This document shows positions 12,579-19,467 of a DNA stretch of 21,003 nucleotides, in pieces. The notes under the pieces are model-generated. The model made no database searches and was not told the origin of the DNA. It saw nothing but the letters and a program-made list of their open reading frames with translations. Made by a program: the position numbers and the translations under genes. Numbering within the stretch: the stretch's first letter is position 1; every line of letters starts with the position of its first letter. Origin of the DNA: a virus; IMG/VR virus record IMGVR_UViG_3300028008_000138, positions 1 to 21,003 of that record. One strand, written 5' to 3'.

Positions 12579-13349
12579 ATGATCGTCTACAACTGCGAAC
12601 AAGGCACACAGGAATGGCACAACTGCCGAAGCGGCGTCATCACCGCCAGCATGTTTCGCGTGGCGCGCACGAAGGTGAACTGCCTGGATGAGCGCCAGCA
12701 GGATTACGTCAAGGCCATCCTGCGCGGGCAGTCGCAAAAGGAGGCCATGGAGTTCGCTGGCTACAAGGCAGCGCCCAAGGCCGAAGCCATCCAGCGCGCT
12801 TTGGACGGCGAGAAGGTCGGCGACTATTCCGACGCTGCCAAGGACTACGCATTCCGCCTGGCCGTCGAGCGCATCAGCGGAGCGCCACTGGATGAGGGCT
12901 TCGAAACCTACGCGATGCGGCGCGGGCATGAGATGGAGCCCGAGGCACGCATGGAGCACGAGGTACAGACCGGCCTGCTGGTCGAGCCGTGCGGCTTCGT
13001 GGCCACCGATGATCGTCTCTTCGGCGGCAGCGCTGACGGCCTGATTGGTGCAGACGGGGGTGCCGAATACAAGTGCCTGATCTCGCCGGAAGAAATCCGC
13101 CGCATCTGGTTCGGTGACGACTGGAGCAAGTACACCGACCAAGTGCAAGGTTGCCTGTGGCTGACCGGCCGCAAGTGGTGGGACTTCTGCATGTACTGCC
13201 CTGCGCTGGCGCCCATCGGCAAGCAGCTGTGGCGTCGCCGCGTGGAGCGCGACGAAGCATACATCGAGGCGCTGGAGGCCGATCTGATGGAGTTCAAGAC
13301 GCTGGTGGACGAGTGCGAGCGCAAGCTGCGGGAGGACGCATGCGCCTGA
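12579..13349 (+). CDS. YqaJ/lambda-type exonuclease
   Basis: A 256-aa nuclease of the PD-(D/E)XK class that would resect double-strand ends to feed RecT. The conserved opening CEQGTQEWHNCRSGVITAS is at 6-24. RRGHEMEPEAR supplies an early Glu (about E120), GGSADGLIG the catalytic D153, and AEYKC the E163-x-K165 pair. YTDQVQG (185-191) is the family's Gln motif. Residues 36-90 form the inserted helical region. The start is the ATG 7 nt after the recT stop; an earlier ATG at 12546 inside recT would add 11 residues. The end overlaps the next gene by 10 nt. Confidence 0.92.
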   Translation: MIVYNCEQGTQEWHNCRSGVITASMFRVARTKVNCLDERQQDYVKAILRGQSQKEAMEFAGYKAAPKAEAIQRALDGEKVGDYSDAAKDYAFRLAVERISGAPLDEGFETYAMRRGHEMEPEARMEHEVQTGLLVEPCGFVATDDRLFGGSADGLIGADGGAEYKCLISPEEIRRIWFGDDWSKYTDQVQGCLWLTGRKWWDFCMYCPALAPIGKQLWRRRVERDEAYIEALEADLMEFKTLVDECERKLREDACA

Positions 13350-13561
13350 GCACCTGGCTCGCCCTCCGCTGCCGCGAAGAGCAGTTCCAGCAGTTCCTGC
13401 GCGTGCCAGACGAGCATACGGCTACGCGCGTTGTACGAGCCCTGTGCGACGTTGAAAGCCGCGCCGAGGTAGACACCAACCCGGTGGCGCAAAAACGCTG
13501 CCATGACCTGATCCGCAAGCCGTATCTTGCATACACAGAAAGGAGCATCACCCATGTTTGA
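13340..13561 (+). CDS. Small phage protein of unknown function, 73 aa
   Basis: Starts with GGAGG 4 nt upstream, inside the end of the exonuclease gene. It is an Arg-rich helical protein (RLSTWLALRCREEQFQQFL, TRVVRALCDVESRAEVD, VAQKRCHDLIRKPYLAY). No motif is recognised. Tight overlaps on both sides place it in the recombination block, perhaps as an accessory. Confidence 0.7.
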   Translation: MRLSTWLALRCREEQFQQFLRVPDEHTATRVVRALCDVESRAEVDTNPVAQKRCHDLIRKPYLAYTERSITHV

Positions 13562-14072
13562 ATTCGTCGCACAGCCCGTGAAACTGAACAAGGTATCGAC
13601 CCCCATGGAAAACCACGGCCAAGAGCTGAAGCTCGGCGTCGTGCTGACCTGCCAGGCCGTTTTGCCCAACACCATCCTGAAGGCGTTTGGCGCTGGCCTG
13701 CTCGAATCGATGTATCGCAAGCCGACCGAAGAAGAGCGCGCCGACCTGGCCACCGATCCGGACTCGCTGTGCATGATCAAACATCCGCGCATGGGCCCCT
13801 TCAGCTGGGACTACGAGAGCGAGGGCTATACCGCTGTAGTCGACCATGGTCTCGGCGGCGAGAGCAATCTCAAGCTGGTGGACTGCAAGGTGCGCGAAAT
13901 CGAGATCACGCCGATGGAAGGCGCGGTCGTGCAGATCAGGTTCAACATCAACTGCCATCCGGATCCAAAGGACGTTGGCGCACTGGCCGCCAAGCAAAAG
14001 CAGGACATCAACATGCAGCTGAATGGGCCGGAGCCGCAAACGGCTGAAGACCTGTTCAACAAGGCAGCGTAA
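13554..14072 (+). CDS. Phage protein of unknown function in the recombination block, 172 aa
   Basis: Start ATG with AGGAG 8 nt upstream and an 8-nt overlap with the preceding gene. The protein looks beta-rich (ELKLGVVLTCQAVLPN, SWDYESEGYTAVVDHG, NLKLVDCKVREIEITPMEGAVVQIRFNINC), followed by a helical acidic tail (AALAAKQKQDI..., EDLFNKAA). The fold pattern and place after RecT/exonuclease suggest an ssDNA-binding or recombination accessory. I do not recognise the family, so this is inference. Confidence 0.78.
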   Translation: MFEFVAQPVKLNKVSTPMENHGQELKLGVVLTCQAVLPNTILKAFGAGLLESMYRKPTEEERADLATDPDSLCMIKHPRMGPFSWDYESEGYTAVVDHGLGGESNLKLVDCKVREIEITPMEGAVVQIRFNINCHPDPKDVGALAAKQKQDINMQLNGPEPQTAEDLFNKAA

Positions 14073-14451
14073 TCCCCCCGTGCCAGTCCCCCGCTGGCTT
14101 CGCGCTTCCTCCGACGCCGGAAATATCGGAGGGCCAACATCTGGAAGGTGTAACGGTTCATGCGTCCGGAGCACAGACGTTGCAGTGCGGATAAACACCG
14201 CCCTTCCAGATGTTGGTGAATGCCAGGGCTGACTGGCTTAGGGTCAATCTTAGGGAACCTGCGAACCCGGAATGCTGCAGGTGAGCCGAAAGTGCGAGAG
14301 ACAGGGTTCACAACTTGCCGCCCGACACAGGCGCAAAAGCTGGAGATCAGCACCAGCCACCAACACGCGGGGAATGCCAAGGACAGTTCCGCGAAAAGCT
14401 ACAGCTTGGCTGACAGCCGGGAAAGACCGGCACGAATTCACAGGAGCCCCC
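14073..14451 (+). ncRNA. Gene-free, hairpin-rich interval; candidate structured RNA or leader
   Basis: This is the only large gap in the rightward operon (379 bp), and its frames look like non-coding translations. It folds by eye into successive hairpins on the plus strand: GCCAG/CTGGC (14082-14098), CCTCCGA/TCGGAGG (14108-14132), a 15-bp perfect long-range stem (14134-14216), GCCAG/CTGGC again (14222-14237), ACCTGC/GCAGGT (14257-14282), GTGAGCC/GGTTCAC with one G-U pair (14281-14311), and GCCGG/CCGGC near 14416-14431. None has a terminator T-tract. It may be a regulatory RNA, an attenuator or an untranslated leader for the accessory genes. Confidence 0.45.
14134..14216. repeat. 15-bp perfect inverted repeat with 53-nt loop
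   Basis: CCAACATCTGGAAGG at 14134-14148 is the exact reverse complement of 14202-14216. The loop contains a smaller possible stem (TCC...GCAC with GTGC...GGA). Such a long perfect stem is unlikely by chance in an interval this short. It lies wholly within the gene-free region. Confidence 0.85.
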
Positions 14452-14616
14452 ATGGCAACAGAAGTGCAAAAAATCCTGCAGGCGAATCGCGAAGGCGTGA
14501 AGCTTGGCCTGCAGCAAGGTGCGGACATCATGCGCGAGCGCGTGCTTGCGCTGGGACTGCCGCAGGACATCGCCGCTAAGGTGGCGGCTATTCAGATTGG
14601 AGAGGTGAAGAAATGA
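14452..14616 (+). CDS. Small helical phage protein, 54 aa
   Basis: The start has AGGAG 5 nt upstream. Sequence: ATEVQKILQANREGVKLGLQ..., then MRERVLALGLPQDIAAKVAAIQIGE. Its two amphipathic helices suggest a small dimer. It is the first gene after the structured gap and is ATGA-coupled to the next. Longer frames reaching back into the gap lack ribosome-binding sites and look non-coding. Confidence 0.65.
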   Translation: MATEVQKILQANREGVKLGLQQGADIMRERVLALGLPQDIAAKVAAIQIGEVKK

Positions 14617-14927
14617 ACGTAAAACAACAGCAAGAAGAACATCTGGAATATCTCATGACCATTGGCCGTGGTGGAGAAATAGGAATTGGTAGTCTCATCA
14701 AATCGCCGCAAGATGAAGCTATCTATCGCCGCCACATTGAATGGATTGCAGAGACGATCCGCGAAGAGCAGCGCGCCCGATCTATCGCAATGTGCGCTGC
14801 CGTCTGCGATGGGATTGCGGATGGTCAAGATGGCAGCGAGTTTGGGCGTGGTGCCGAACAGTGCGCGGACAGCTTGCACAACTACATCCCGGACGCATAC
14901 AAGGCCAAGTACCCGAGGGGCCAATAA
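14613..14927 (+). CDS. Phage protein of unknown function, 104 aa
   Basis: Overlaps its upstream neighbour by ATGA and its downstream neighbour by TAATG. Helical and hydrophilic: NVKQQQEEHLEYLMTIGRGG, HIEWIAETIREEQRARSIAMCAAVCDG, FGRGAEQCADSLHNYIPDAY. No motif recognised. It belongs to the accessory cassette. Confidence 0.7.
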   Translation: MNVKQQQEEHLEYLMTIGRGGEIGIGSLIKSPQDEAIYRRHIEWIAETIREEQRARSIAMCAAVCDGIADGQDGSEFGRGAEQCADSLHNYIPDAYKAKYPRGQ

Positions 14928-15415
14928 TGACAATCCCCATCGCCTGGCCTGAAGCGCAGCGCATCTGCGACATACCTGAGGTGCGCGAAGCACTGGACAA
15001 GTTTGCTGCAGACGCGCACGACGAGAACATGCTGGCCATGGTCAGCGCGATCATGGGCCATGCCTCTGCCCAAGGGCGCGCAGCAGGGCTGGAGGAAGCG
15101 GCGAAGGACTGCAAGACGCATGCCGACATCTTTGCTGGCGACGAGCGCGAACTGGTCCGCATGGTGCGCGGAGCGCTGCTCACCGAAGCTGATCGTATCC
15201 GCGCCCTCTCCCCCACCTCCTCTGATGCAGGGAAGGATGATCCGATCATTGCAACATGGCCCGCTGAAATCTGGCTGCAAGCTGGCGATGAACCGCTGGG
15301 CCACTACAGCGAATATGAGGATGTGACCTGGTGCCGTATTCCTCAAGGTGAAAGCGATGTGCGTTACGTGCGCGCGTCCTCCCTGGAGGTAATTGGGAAG
15401 GGAGAGAAGGGATGA
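14927..15415 (+). CDS. Accessory phage protein with a C-terminal W-x-Q...YVR module, 162 aa
   Basis: The N-terminal half is helical (REALDKFAADAHDENMLAMVSAIMG, AAGLEEAAKDCKTHADIF, ELVRMVRGALLTEADRI). A Ser/Pro-rich linker leads to a C-terminal beta module (AEIWLQAGDEPLGHYSEYEDVTWC..., SDVRYVRASSLEV), a pattern seen at the ends of several small proteins in lambdoid accessory regions. The modular layout suggests assembly by recombination. Function unknown. Confidence 0.72.
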   Translation: MTIPIAWPEAQRICDIPEVREALDKFAADAHDENMLAMVSAIMGHASAQGRAAGLEEAAKDCKTHADIFAGDERELVRMVRGALLTEADRIRALSPTSSDAGKDDPIIATWPAEIWLQAGDEPLGHYSEYEDVTWCRIPQGESDVRYVRASSLEVIGKGEKG

Positions 15416-15726
15416 ACATCGATCATGCATTGATTGCAGTGTTTGGCGCATTCATCATCGGCTTCATCCTTGGACGCCTTCCACGTGTTGCAGATACCAC
15501 ATTGGCAGAACTTCGTGCGGATCGCTATTCACGTGCAGTTGATGATCTGGACAAGTGGTGCGGCCATCCATTCTCAGAAGCCAGAATCATTGCGAAGCAC
15601 CTGAAAGCCCATGGTGAAGGACTGTCGATTTATGCTGGCACTCCATGTGGCGAAGAGCCTTGCACTATTTCTGGATTGCGCGAACAACTGAATCGACTGA
15701 ATTCCAAGAAAGAGAGCCAACAATGA
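15412..15726 (+). CDS. Membrane-anchored accessory protein, 104 aa
   Basis: Residues 5-22 (HALIAVFGAFIIGFILGR) form a single N-terminal transmembrane helix. It is followed by a hydrophilic region (LAELRADRYSRAVDDLDKW) and a cysteine-containing segment (GTPCGEEPC). ATGA overlaps on both sides. No family recognised; it is likely an inner-membrane protein with a soluble tail. Confidence 0.7.
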   Translation: MNIDHALIAVFGAFIIGFILGRLPRVADTTLAELRADRYSRAVDDLDKWCGHPFSEARIIAKHLKAHGEGLSIYAGTPCGEEPCTISGLREQLNRLNSKKESQQ

Positions 15727-16778
15727 CCATGACAAGAGAGAAAATTGAGGAATTGAAGCGTACCGCACAGAACGCGTGGCCTGGCCCGTGGGCGATGAAT
15801 CCTGAGCCGTTTGATAACGACGGCACGCCTGAAACTGTCGTCTCTGCCATGGATGGGAAGGCTGCTATCTGCGTGACCATGGATTGGGGCAAGAACAATC
15901 CGCTGATGCGCGAAGCGAACGCCTTGCATATTGCGGCTTGCGATCCGAAAACCATCCTCTCCCTGCTCGCCCTAGCAGAGCGCGCACTGGAGCCGCAAAC
16001 TCCTATGGATGTGACCGTTTACACGCTGGAACGCCTGCGCGGAGCCATGACACGTTTCGGCATCTCGTGCGGGGAAGGCGGCATGGAGCATTTCAGCGTC
16101 AAGTTCGAATCGCATTTGCTGGAGTTCATCCGGGCCGCGACCGATAGCCTGGACAAGCTGCGCCAGGCATATGCTGATCTGGAAGCATCCCAGAGTGCAC
16201 TGGAGCCGCAAGGGCAGGCGCTGCCGCCTGAAGGCCAAGAAATCAGCGTGGATGTCAGCAACGGTGAGCATGATGCGCTGCATCGAGTGTTTGCGCGCCT
16301 GACTGGCGAACTTGGCAGCGACGGCAAGACTTGGCTTGCTGAAATGACCGAAGACAACGCCTCCCAGCTCGCGCTACCAGCAGGACCGGTTCCTGACAGC
16401 TTCGGCGCAATTCTGGCGCAGTTCATGACGCCGAAGCGCATCAAGGATCTGAAGCGATTTGACGAGTTCACGCAGGACGGCGAGGGATACGACATCGATG
16501 CGGAGGACATGGATTCCCTGGCAGACATCGGGCTCATTCGTCGCACCAGTGGCCGCCACTTCCAATTTACTGACCTGGGCCTGATCGCACTCTCGCACTA
16601 CGCGAATCCAGACAGGCACTCGCCAGCGGTGGCGCAGCCGGTGGCGGCATCTTTGCGGGAAAAGGCTTTGGAAGCGGCTGACAAAATTATCGCTGATTAC
16701 AAAGAGCATTACGATTTTCCGACAGGCGGCGAGTCCCACATGCACGACTGCATTACGCTCTATATCGAGGGTGAGTAA
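15723..16778 (+). CDS. Ead/Ea22-like accessory phage protein, 351 aa
   Basis: Residues 1-100 resemble the Ead/Ea22 family of lambdoid phages: REKIEELKRTAQNAWPGPW, a middle VVSAMDGKAAICVTMDW and the hallmark ANALHIAACDPKTILSLLALAE. After a coiled segment (LDKLRQAYADLEASQSAL), residues 240-310 look like a small winged-helix-type module (MTPKRIKDLKRFDEF, SLADIGLIRRTSGRHFQFTDLGLIALSHY). The C-terminus is another helix (KALEAADKIIADYKEHYDFP). It appears to be a chain of exchangeable modules. The biological role of Ea22 proteins is poorly known. Confidence 0.78.
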   Translation: MTMTREKIEELKRTAQNAWPGPWAMNPEPFDNDGTPETVVSAMDGKAAICVTMDWGKNNPLMREANALHIAACDPKTILSLLALAERALEPQTPMDVTVYTLERLRGAMTRFGISCGEGGMEHFSVKFESHLLEFIRAATDSLDKLRQAYADLEASQSALEPQGQALPPEGQEISVDVSNGEHDALHRVFARLTGELGSDGKTWLAEMTEDNASQLALPAGPVPDSFGAILAQFMTPKRIKDLKRFDEFTQDGEGYDIDAEDMDSLADIGLIRRTSGRHFQFTDLGLIALSHYANPDRHSPAVAQPVAASLREKALEAADKIIADYKEHYDFPTGGESHMHDCITLYIEGE

Positions 16779-17083
16779 TATGCCTAACAATAATCTAGAT
16801 TTTGTTTTGGACCAACTGCCTGGGTCAGATGCTGGTTTTTTTTGGAAAGGATTGCATGAAATTGCAAATGGCGATGTTTCTGTAACAAAGAAAAAAACAA
16901 TAAGAATCCCAATAGAAATTTCTCTAGAAGAATTGGGGCCAAAACATTTCGATGTTCGAGCAGTTCTCCCTCCCTACATTTCAGAAAACAAAATTGTCCC
17001 TCTGATTGTTTTTATTGATCCAGCAATTGCTTCAGATTTTTATCTGAAACAGAAAAAATCTAGTATTGCGCAGCCGGTGGCGG
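16632..17083. repeat. 16-bp direct repeat flanking the AT-rich module
   Basis: GCGCAGCCGGTGGCGG occurs at 16632-16647 and 17068-17083. Each copy encodes a Q-P-V-A linker in its own gene. The two copies bracket the end of the Ea22-like gene and the AT-rich domain, so they look like a site of module exchange. Confidence 0.75.
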
Positions 17084-17394
17084 ATGAGCGGGCAATTACT
17101 GAATTCGTGCAAAAACTTGCAATGGGTGAATTTGGCAAAGAGTTGAACGGACGAGCGATTGCACTGGCAGCGCAAGAAGTCTTGCGCCGCGCCGCACTCT
17201 GCCAGCCAGCAGAAGAGAAGAAGCCGCACGAATGGTCCACGCTGCGCCGTGGCTACTTCGATGTCTTCAATGACGACGGCACGGTATATGCCACCGTCTT
17301 CAACAGCCTGGAAGCTCTGAGCTACCTTGAAAACGGTTGGCGCGTCGAAGAGCAGAAGCCGGGCCAGCCAGCAGAAGAAGGAGGGAAATCGTGA
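16780..17394 (+). CDS. Chimeric accessory protein with an AT-rich N-terminal domain, 204 aa
   Basis: Residues 1-95 are encoded by visibly AT-rich DNA (16780-17065) and form a beta-rich domain (KKKTIRIPIEISLEEL, KIVPLIVFIDPAI). From residue 96 (SIAQPVADERA...) composition returns to phage-like GC and the sequence resembles neighbouring modules: helix RAIALAAQEVLRRAALC, a QPAEE linker, then EWSTLRRGYFDVFNDDGTVYATVFNSLEAL. A 16-bp direct repeat shared with the preceding gene marks the join. The start is the ATG 2 nt after the upstream stop; a GTG at 16771 is possible. Function unknown. Confidence 0.72.
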   Translation: MPNNNLDFVLDQLPGSDAGFFWKGLHEIANGDVSVTKKKTIRIPIEISLEELGPKHFDVRAVLPPYISENKIVPLIVFIDPAIASDFYLKQKKSSIAQPVADERAITEFVQKLAMGEFGKELNGRAIALAAQEVLRRAALCQPAEEKKPHEWSTLRRGYFDVFNDDGTVYATVFNSLEALSYLENGWRVEEQKPGQPAEEGGKS

Positions 17395-17566
17395 GCGCGA
17401 TCAAGCTTGAGCCATGCCCTTTTTGCGGGGAGCATCTGAAAGAAATCTCGGACGGCTACTTTCAACACTCGGTAAATGGATGCTTTTTTGAAGCATGGGA
17501 ATATGACTTTGGAGGATCACCGTCAATGGTTTTGGATTGGAACCGTCGCGCCCAGCCAGCAGAGGA
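17201..17566. repeat. Three short linker repeats encoding Q-P-A-E-E
   Basis: GCCAGCCAGCAGAAG lies at 17201-17215 and 17363-17377, and a close variant at 17552-17566. All encode the linker QPAEE between domains of adjacent proteins. Such repeated linkers allow homologous exchange of cassette domains. Confidence 0.65.
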
Positions 17567-17705
17567 AGTGCAGAAGGATGCGCTGAAAGAAGCCGACGCA
17601 CTGATATCTCGCATCGAAGCGTTTTACGATGGCGCAGATATGTTCGCATGGGCAAAGGTGCGCGAAAAGGTGCGCGCCGCCTTAGCAGCAAAGGACACCC
17701 CATGA
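17391..17705 (+). CDS. Lar-like (restriction alleviation family) zinc protein, GTG start
   Basis: A 104-aa protein. KLEPCPFCGEHL (C9-x2-C12), with a later H26 and C31 and the end motif LDWNRR, matches the Lar/restriction-alleviation domain layout of Rac prophage Lar. Lar proteins modulate type I restriction-modification to protect phage DNA. After a QPAEE linker, residues 58-102 form an added helical domain (KDALKEADALISRIEAFYD..., WAKVREKVRAALAA). The GTG start overlaps the previous stop, with GGAGGG upstream. Anti-restriction function is inferred from family resemblance only. Confidence 0.78.
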   Translation: MSAIKLEPCPFCGEHLKEISDGYFQHSVNGCFFEAWEYDFGGSPSMVLDWNRRAQPAEEVQKDALKEADALISRIEAFYDGADMFAWAKVREKVRAALAAKDTP

Positions 17706-17806
17706 CCCCCACCACCGCCATCCAACGCGCAGAGCAGAAGGTTTGCTGCTGCTGCGGCCAGATCGGCCATTCAGCTTGCAAGTGCCCTTGGGGTAGGAGG
17801 ATTTGA
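17702..17806 (+). CDS. 34-aa zinc-knuckle microprotein
   Basis: A short ATGA-coupled frame. It ends in four consecutive cysteines followed by GQIGHSACKCPWGRRI, fitting C15-x2-C18-x4-H23-x4-C28, the CCHC zinc knuckle of nucleic-acid-binding proteins. Its stop overlaps the next start as TGATG, and its last codons contain the GGAGG ribosome-binding site of that gene. Function unknown. Confidence 0.6.
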   Translation: MTPTTAIQRAEQKVCCCCGQIGHSACKCPWGRRI

Positions 17807-17952
17807 TGAGCGACTGTTATATCAACATGCGCATTGGTTTGTATCACGTGCAGCTCAAGCGAAATTTTCGCATCAACGTAGAGCGCAATGACTTCCATCT
17901 TGGCTATCCATATGGCCGATTCGAAGTTTACGAATTCTGGCCTTTCAAATAA
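17806..17952 (+). CDS. Small aromatic-rich protein, 48 aa
   Basis: Starts 4 nt after GGAGG and overlaps the previous stop. The sequence MSDCYINMRIGLYHVQLKRNF..., ending GRFEVYEFWPFK, is rich in Tyr and Phe with alternating strands, suggesting a tiny beta sheet. No family recognised. A 10-nt gap separates it from the next gene. Confidence 0.6.
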   Translation: MSDCYINMRIGLYHVQLKRNFRINVERNDFHLGYPYGRFEVYEFWPFK

Positions 17953-17962
17953 GGACACCATC

Positions 17963-18592
17963 ATGACCGACCAAACCGAAAACCAACAAGAGAAGCTTTC
18001 CGCGATTTTTATTGCCGACAATATGGCCCACATGGCCCGCAATGCAGAGGGGTGCTCAATTGCATTTGGCTTCGACTGGCAGCAAGAGCTTTGTGCAAAT
18101 GCATTGCGCCTGCTGGAAGAATACGACAGCGTTCTGCGTGGGCTGTGCAGCTACCTCGCCGCAGGTGGATATAACACCGATGGCTTGATCGAACCGAAGA
18201 CCGCCGACAGCAAGATCCGCGATGGCATCGATCACATTATCAAAGTCGAGAAGTCCCGCGCCATCCCAGAGGGGCACGTTGTGGTGCCGGGATGGTTGCC
18301 GATTGAGAGCGCGCCACAAAACAAAGCGTGCTTGATTCACTACCGGAATATCTGTAATCGGGATCGCGTCATCAAGGCTCAATACGTGAGTGCCCATACC
18401 ATTGAGGCAGATGAGGATTGGCCTGATGATGCCTGCGATATGGATGATGAAACCGAGACTGCATATATCCCTGCAGGCTGGTACGAAATGATCGACAACC
18501 ACGACGATTGCTCTCTGATTGAGATCAGTTCGAGCGTGAAAATTACCGGCTGGATGCCTTTACCCGCAGCACCGGCGAATAAGGAGGGATGA
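17963..18592 (+). CDS. Accessory phage protein with a C-terminal DUF551 domain, 209 aa
   Basis: The N-terminal about 100 residues are helical (KLSAIFIADNMAHMARNAEG, QELCANALRLLEEYDSVLRG). They end with a linker VEKSRAIPEGHVVVPG. Residues 112-205 fit DUF551: WLPIESAPQNKACLIHYRN at the front and VKITGWMPLPAAP at the end. DUF551 proteins are common in lambdoid accessory regions; their function is not established. An acidic insert EADEDWPDDACDMDDETE lies between the two ends. The ATG lies 10 nt after the previous stop, with AAGGA upstream. Confidence 0.8.
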   Translation: MTDQTENQQEKLSAIFIADNMAHMARNAEGCSIAFGFDWQQELCANALRLLEEYDSVLRGLCSYLAAGGYNTDGLIEPKTADSKIRDGIDHIIKVEKSRAIPEGHVVVPGWLPIESAPQNKACLIHYRNICNRDRVIKAQYVSAHTIEADEDWPDDACDMDDETETAYIPAGWYEMIDNHDDCSLIEISSSVKITGWMPLPAAPANKEG

Positions 18593-18789
18593 ACGTGTCT
18601 GAATGGATTGAGTGGAAGGGTGGGTATTTCCGCAATCGGCCTACTCCAAGCAACGTCAGGATTCAGGTCCGCTATCGTGATGGATCTGTTACGGCACCAG
18701 TTACAGGCCCGGTAAGCTATGACTGGAGCCACAGCGGATGCAGTCACGACATCATCGCCTACCGCATAGTCAAGGAGAAGGAAGAATGA
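18589..18789 (+). CDS. Small accessory phage protein, 66 aa
   Basis: ATGA overlap with the DUF551 gene, with GGAGG upstream. The pattern SEWIEWKGGYFRNRPTPSNV..., VRYRDGS and DIIAYRIVKEKEE resembles small phage proteins whose strands read W-x-x-W, RYRDG and DIIAYR. It is probably a small beta fold. Function unknown. Confidence 0.72.
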   Translation: MNVSEWIEWKGGYFRNRPTPSNVRIQVRYRDGSVTAPVTGPVSYDWSHSGCSHDIIAYRIVKEKEE

Positions 18790-19031
18790 GCAAACTTTAT
18801 CGCGTGACAGTGGAATTTGAAATGGTCGTTCAAGCCCGCGATGAAGATCATGCTTGGGCTCTTGCAACTACGCATGTGCCTAGCGCAGTACCGGATTGCC
18901 AGCCAGATGTAAGGGTCGGAAGCCAAGTCCTATCGATAGCCGACCTGCCGGAACATTGGGACGGGATGTGCCTTCCATACGGCGGAGATGGCAATCAGCG
19001 CATCAAGGACATCATCAAGGAGACGGCATGA
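18786..19031 (+). CDS. Small accessory phage protein, 81 aa
   Basis: ATGA-coupled, with AAGGA upstream. The N-terminal half reads LYRVTVEFEMVVQARDEDHAW, a beta-alpha unit in which a residue-rich strand is followed by a helix. The rest includes VGSQVLSIADLPEHWDG. It resembles small ferredoxin-like phage proteins but has no clear family. Function unknown. Confidence 0.7.
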   Translation: MSKLYRVTVEFEMVVQARDEDHAWALATTHVPSAVPDCQPDVRVGSQVLSIADLPEHWDGMCLPYGGDGNQRIKDIIKETA

Positions 19032-19390
19032 GCGACCAGAACATAGTTAGCTTTCCGGGCATTCCCCAGGAGCTACCAGAGCAGACCATCACGCTGGAAA
19101 AACGGCCTTTCAACTTCTGCCAGCACGCGAAGATATCTTTGGACTCGCATCAGCGCCTGGTCAACTGCGTGCAGTGCGGAGCGGTCCTCGATCCATTCGA
19201 GTACCTGGAAACCAATGCCGTGGTGCTACAGCGTGCTTGGTCCGATCATGCCAGCGTCAAGCGAACCTTGACCGACATGAACGACCGGGTCGCAACCTTG
19301 AAAAAGGAGGAGCAGCGCCTGAAGGCTTCGGTCCGCCGCCTCAAGGAAAAGCAGCCAGTCATTGATACGCGGGGAAAGGACATTTTATGA
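19028..19390 (+). CDS. Zinc-ribbon plus coiled-coil phage protein, 120 aa
   Basis: Residues 31-50 provide C31-x-H33 and C47-x2-C50 (FCQHAKISLDSHQRL, NCVQCGAVLDP), a probable zinc ribbon. Residues 80-112 (TLTDMNDRVATLKKEEQRLK...) are a coiled coil that should mediate oligomerisation. ATGA-coupled at both ends. It probably binds nucleic acid or protein; the role is unknown. Confidence 0.75.
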   Translation: MSDQNIVSFPGIPQELPEQTITLEKRPFNFCQHAKISLDSHQRLVNCVQCGAVLDPFEYLETNAVVLQRAWSDHASVKRTLTDMNDRVATLKKEEQRLKASVRRLKEKQPVIDTRGKDIL

Positions 19391-19467
19391 GCAAGCGCCC
19401 CCGCCGAGACGACCGCAGGAACGCAAGGGAGAGGAATGGGTGGCCGGGAGATGATGATGAAAAGTAA
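19387..19467 (+). CDS. Very small Arg-rich peptide, 26 aa
   Basis: The frame MSKRPRRDDRRNARERNGWP... is ATGA-coupled to the zinc-ribbon gene and ends 11 nt inside the DUF4224 gene. Composition is strongly basic then acidic (GDDDEK). Evidence is the coupling only. It also places a GGGAG ribosome-binding site for the next gene. Confidence 0.4.
   Translation: MSKRPRRDDRRNARERNGWPGDDDEK

Noticed and set aside
11651-12580. A 309-aa minus-strand open frame
   Set aside because: It is the complement of the recT gene and shows no domain of its own.
14281-14311. Hairpin resembling group II intron domain V (GAGCC...GGTTC)
   Set aside because: It is shorter than the 34-nt domain V, lacks the catalytic AGC and bulge pattern in the right places, and no intron reverse transcriptase is present.
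14073-14451. Hammerhead ribozyme or retron msr/msd
   Set aside because: No CUGANGA core was found on either strand, and there is no reverse transcriptase gene in the window.
14220-14579. A 119-aa plus-strand frame crossing the structured interval
   Set aside because: It continues out of frame through the well-supported 54-aa gene, has no ribosome-binding site and has low-complexity composition.
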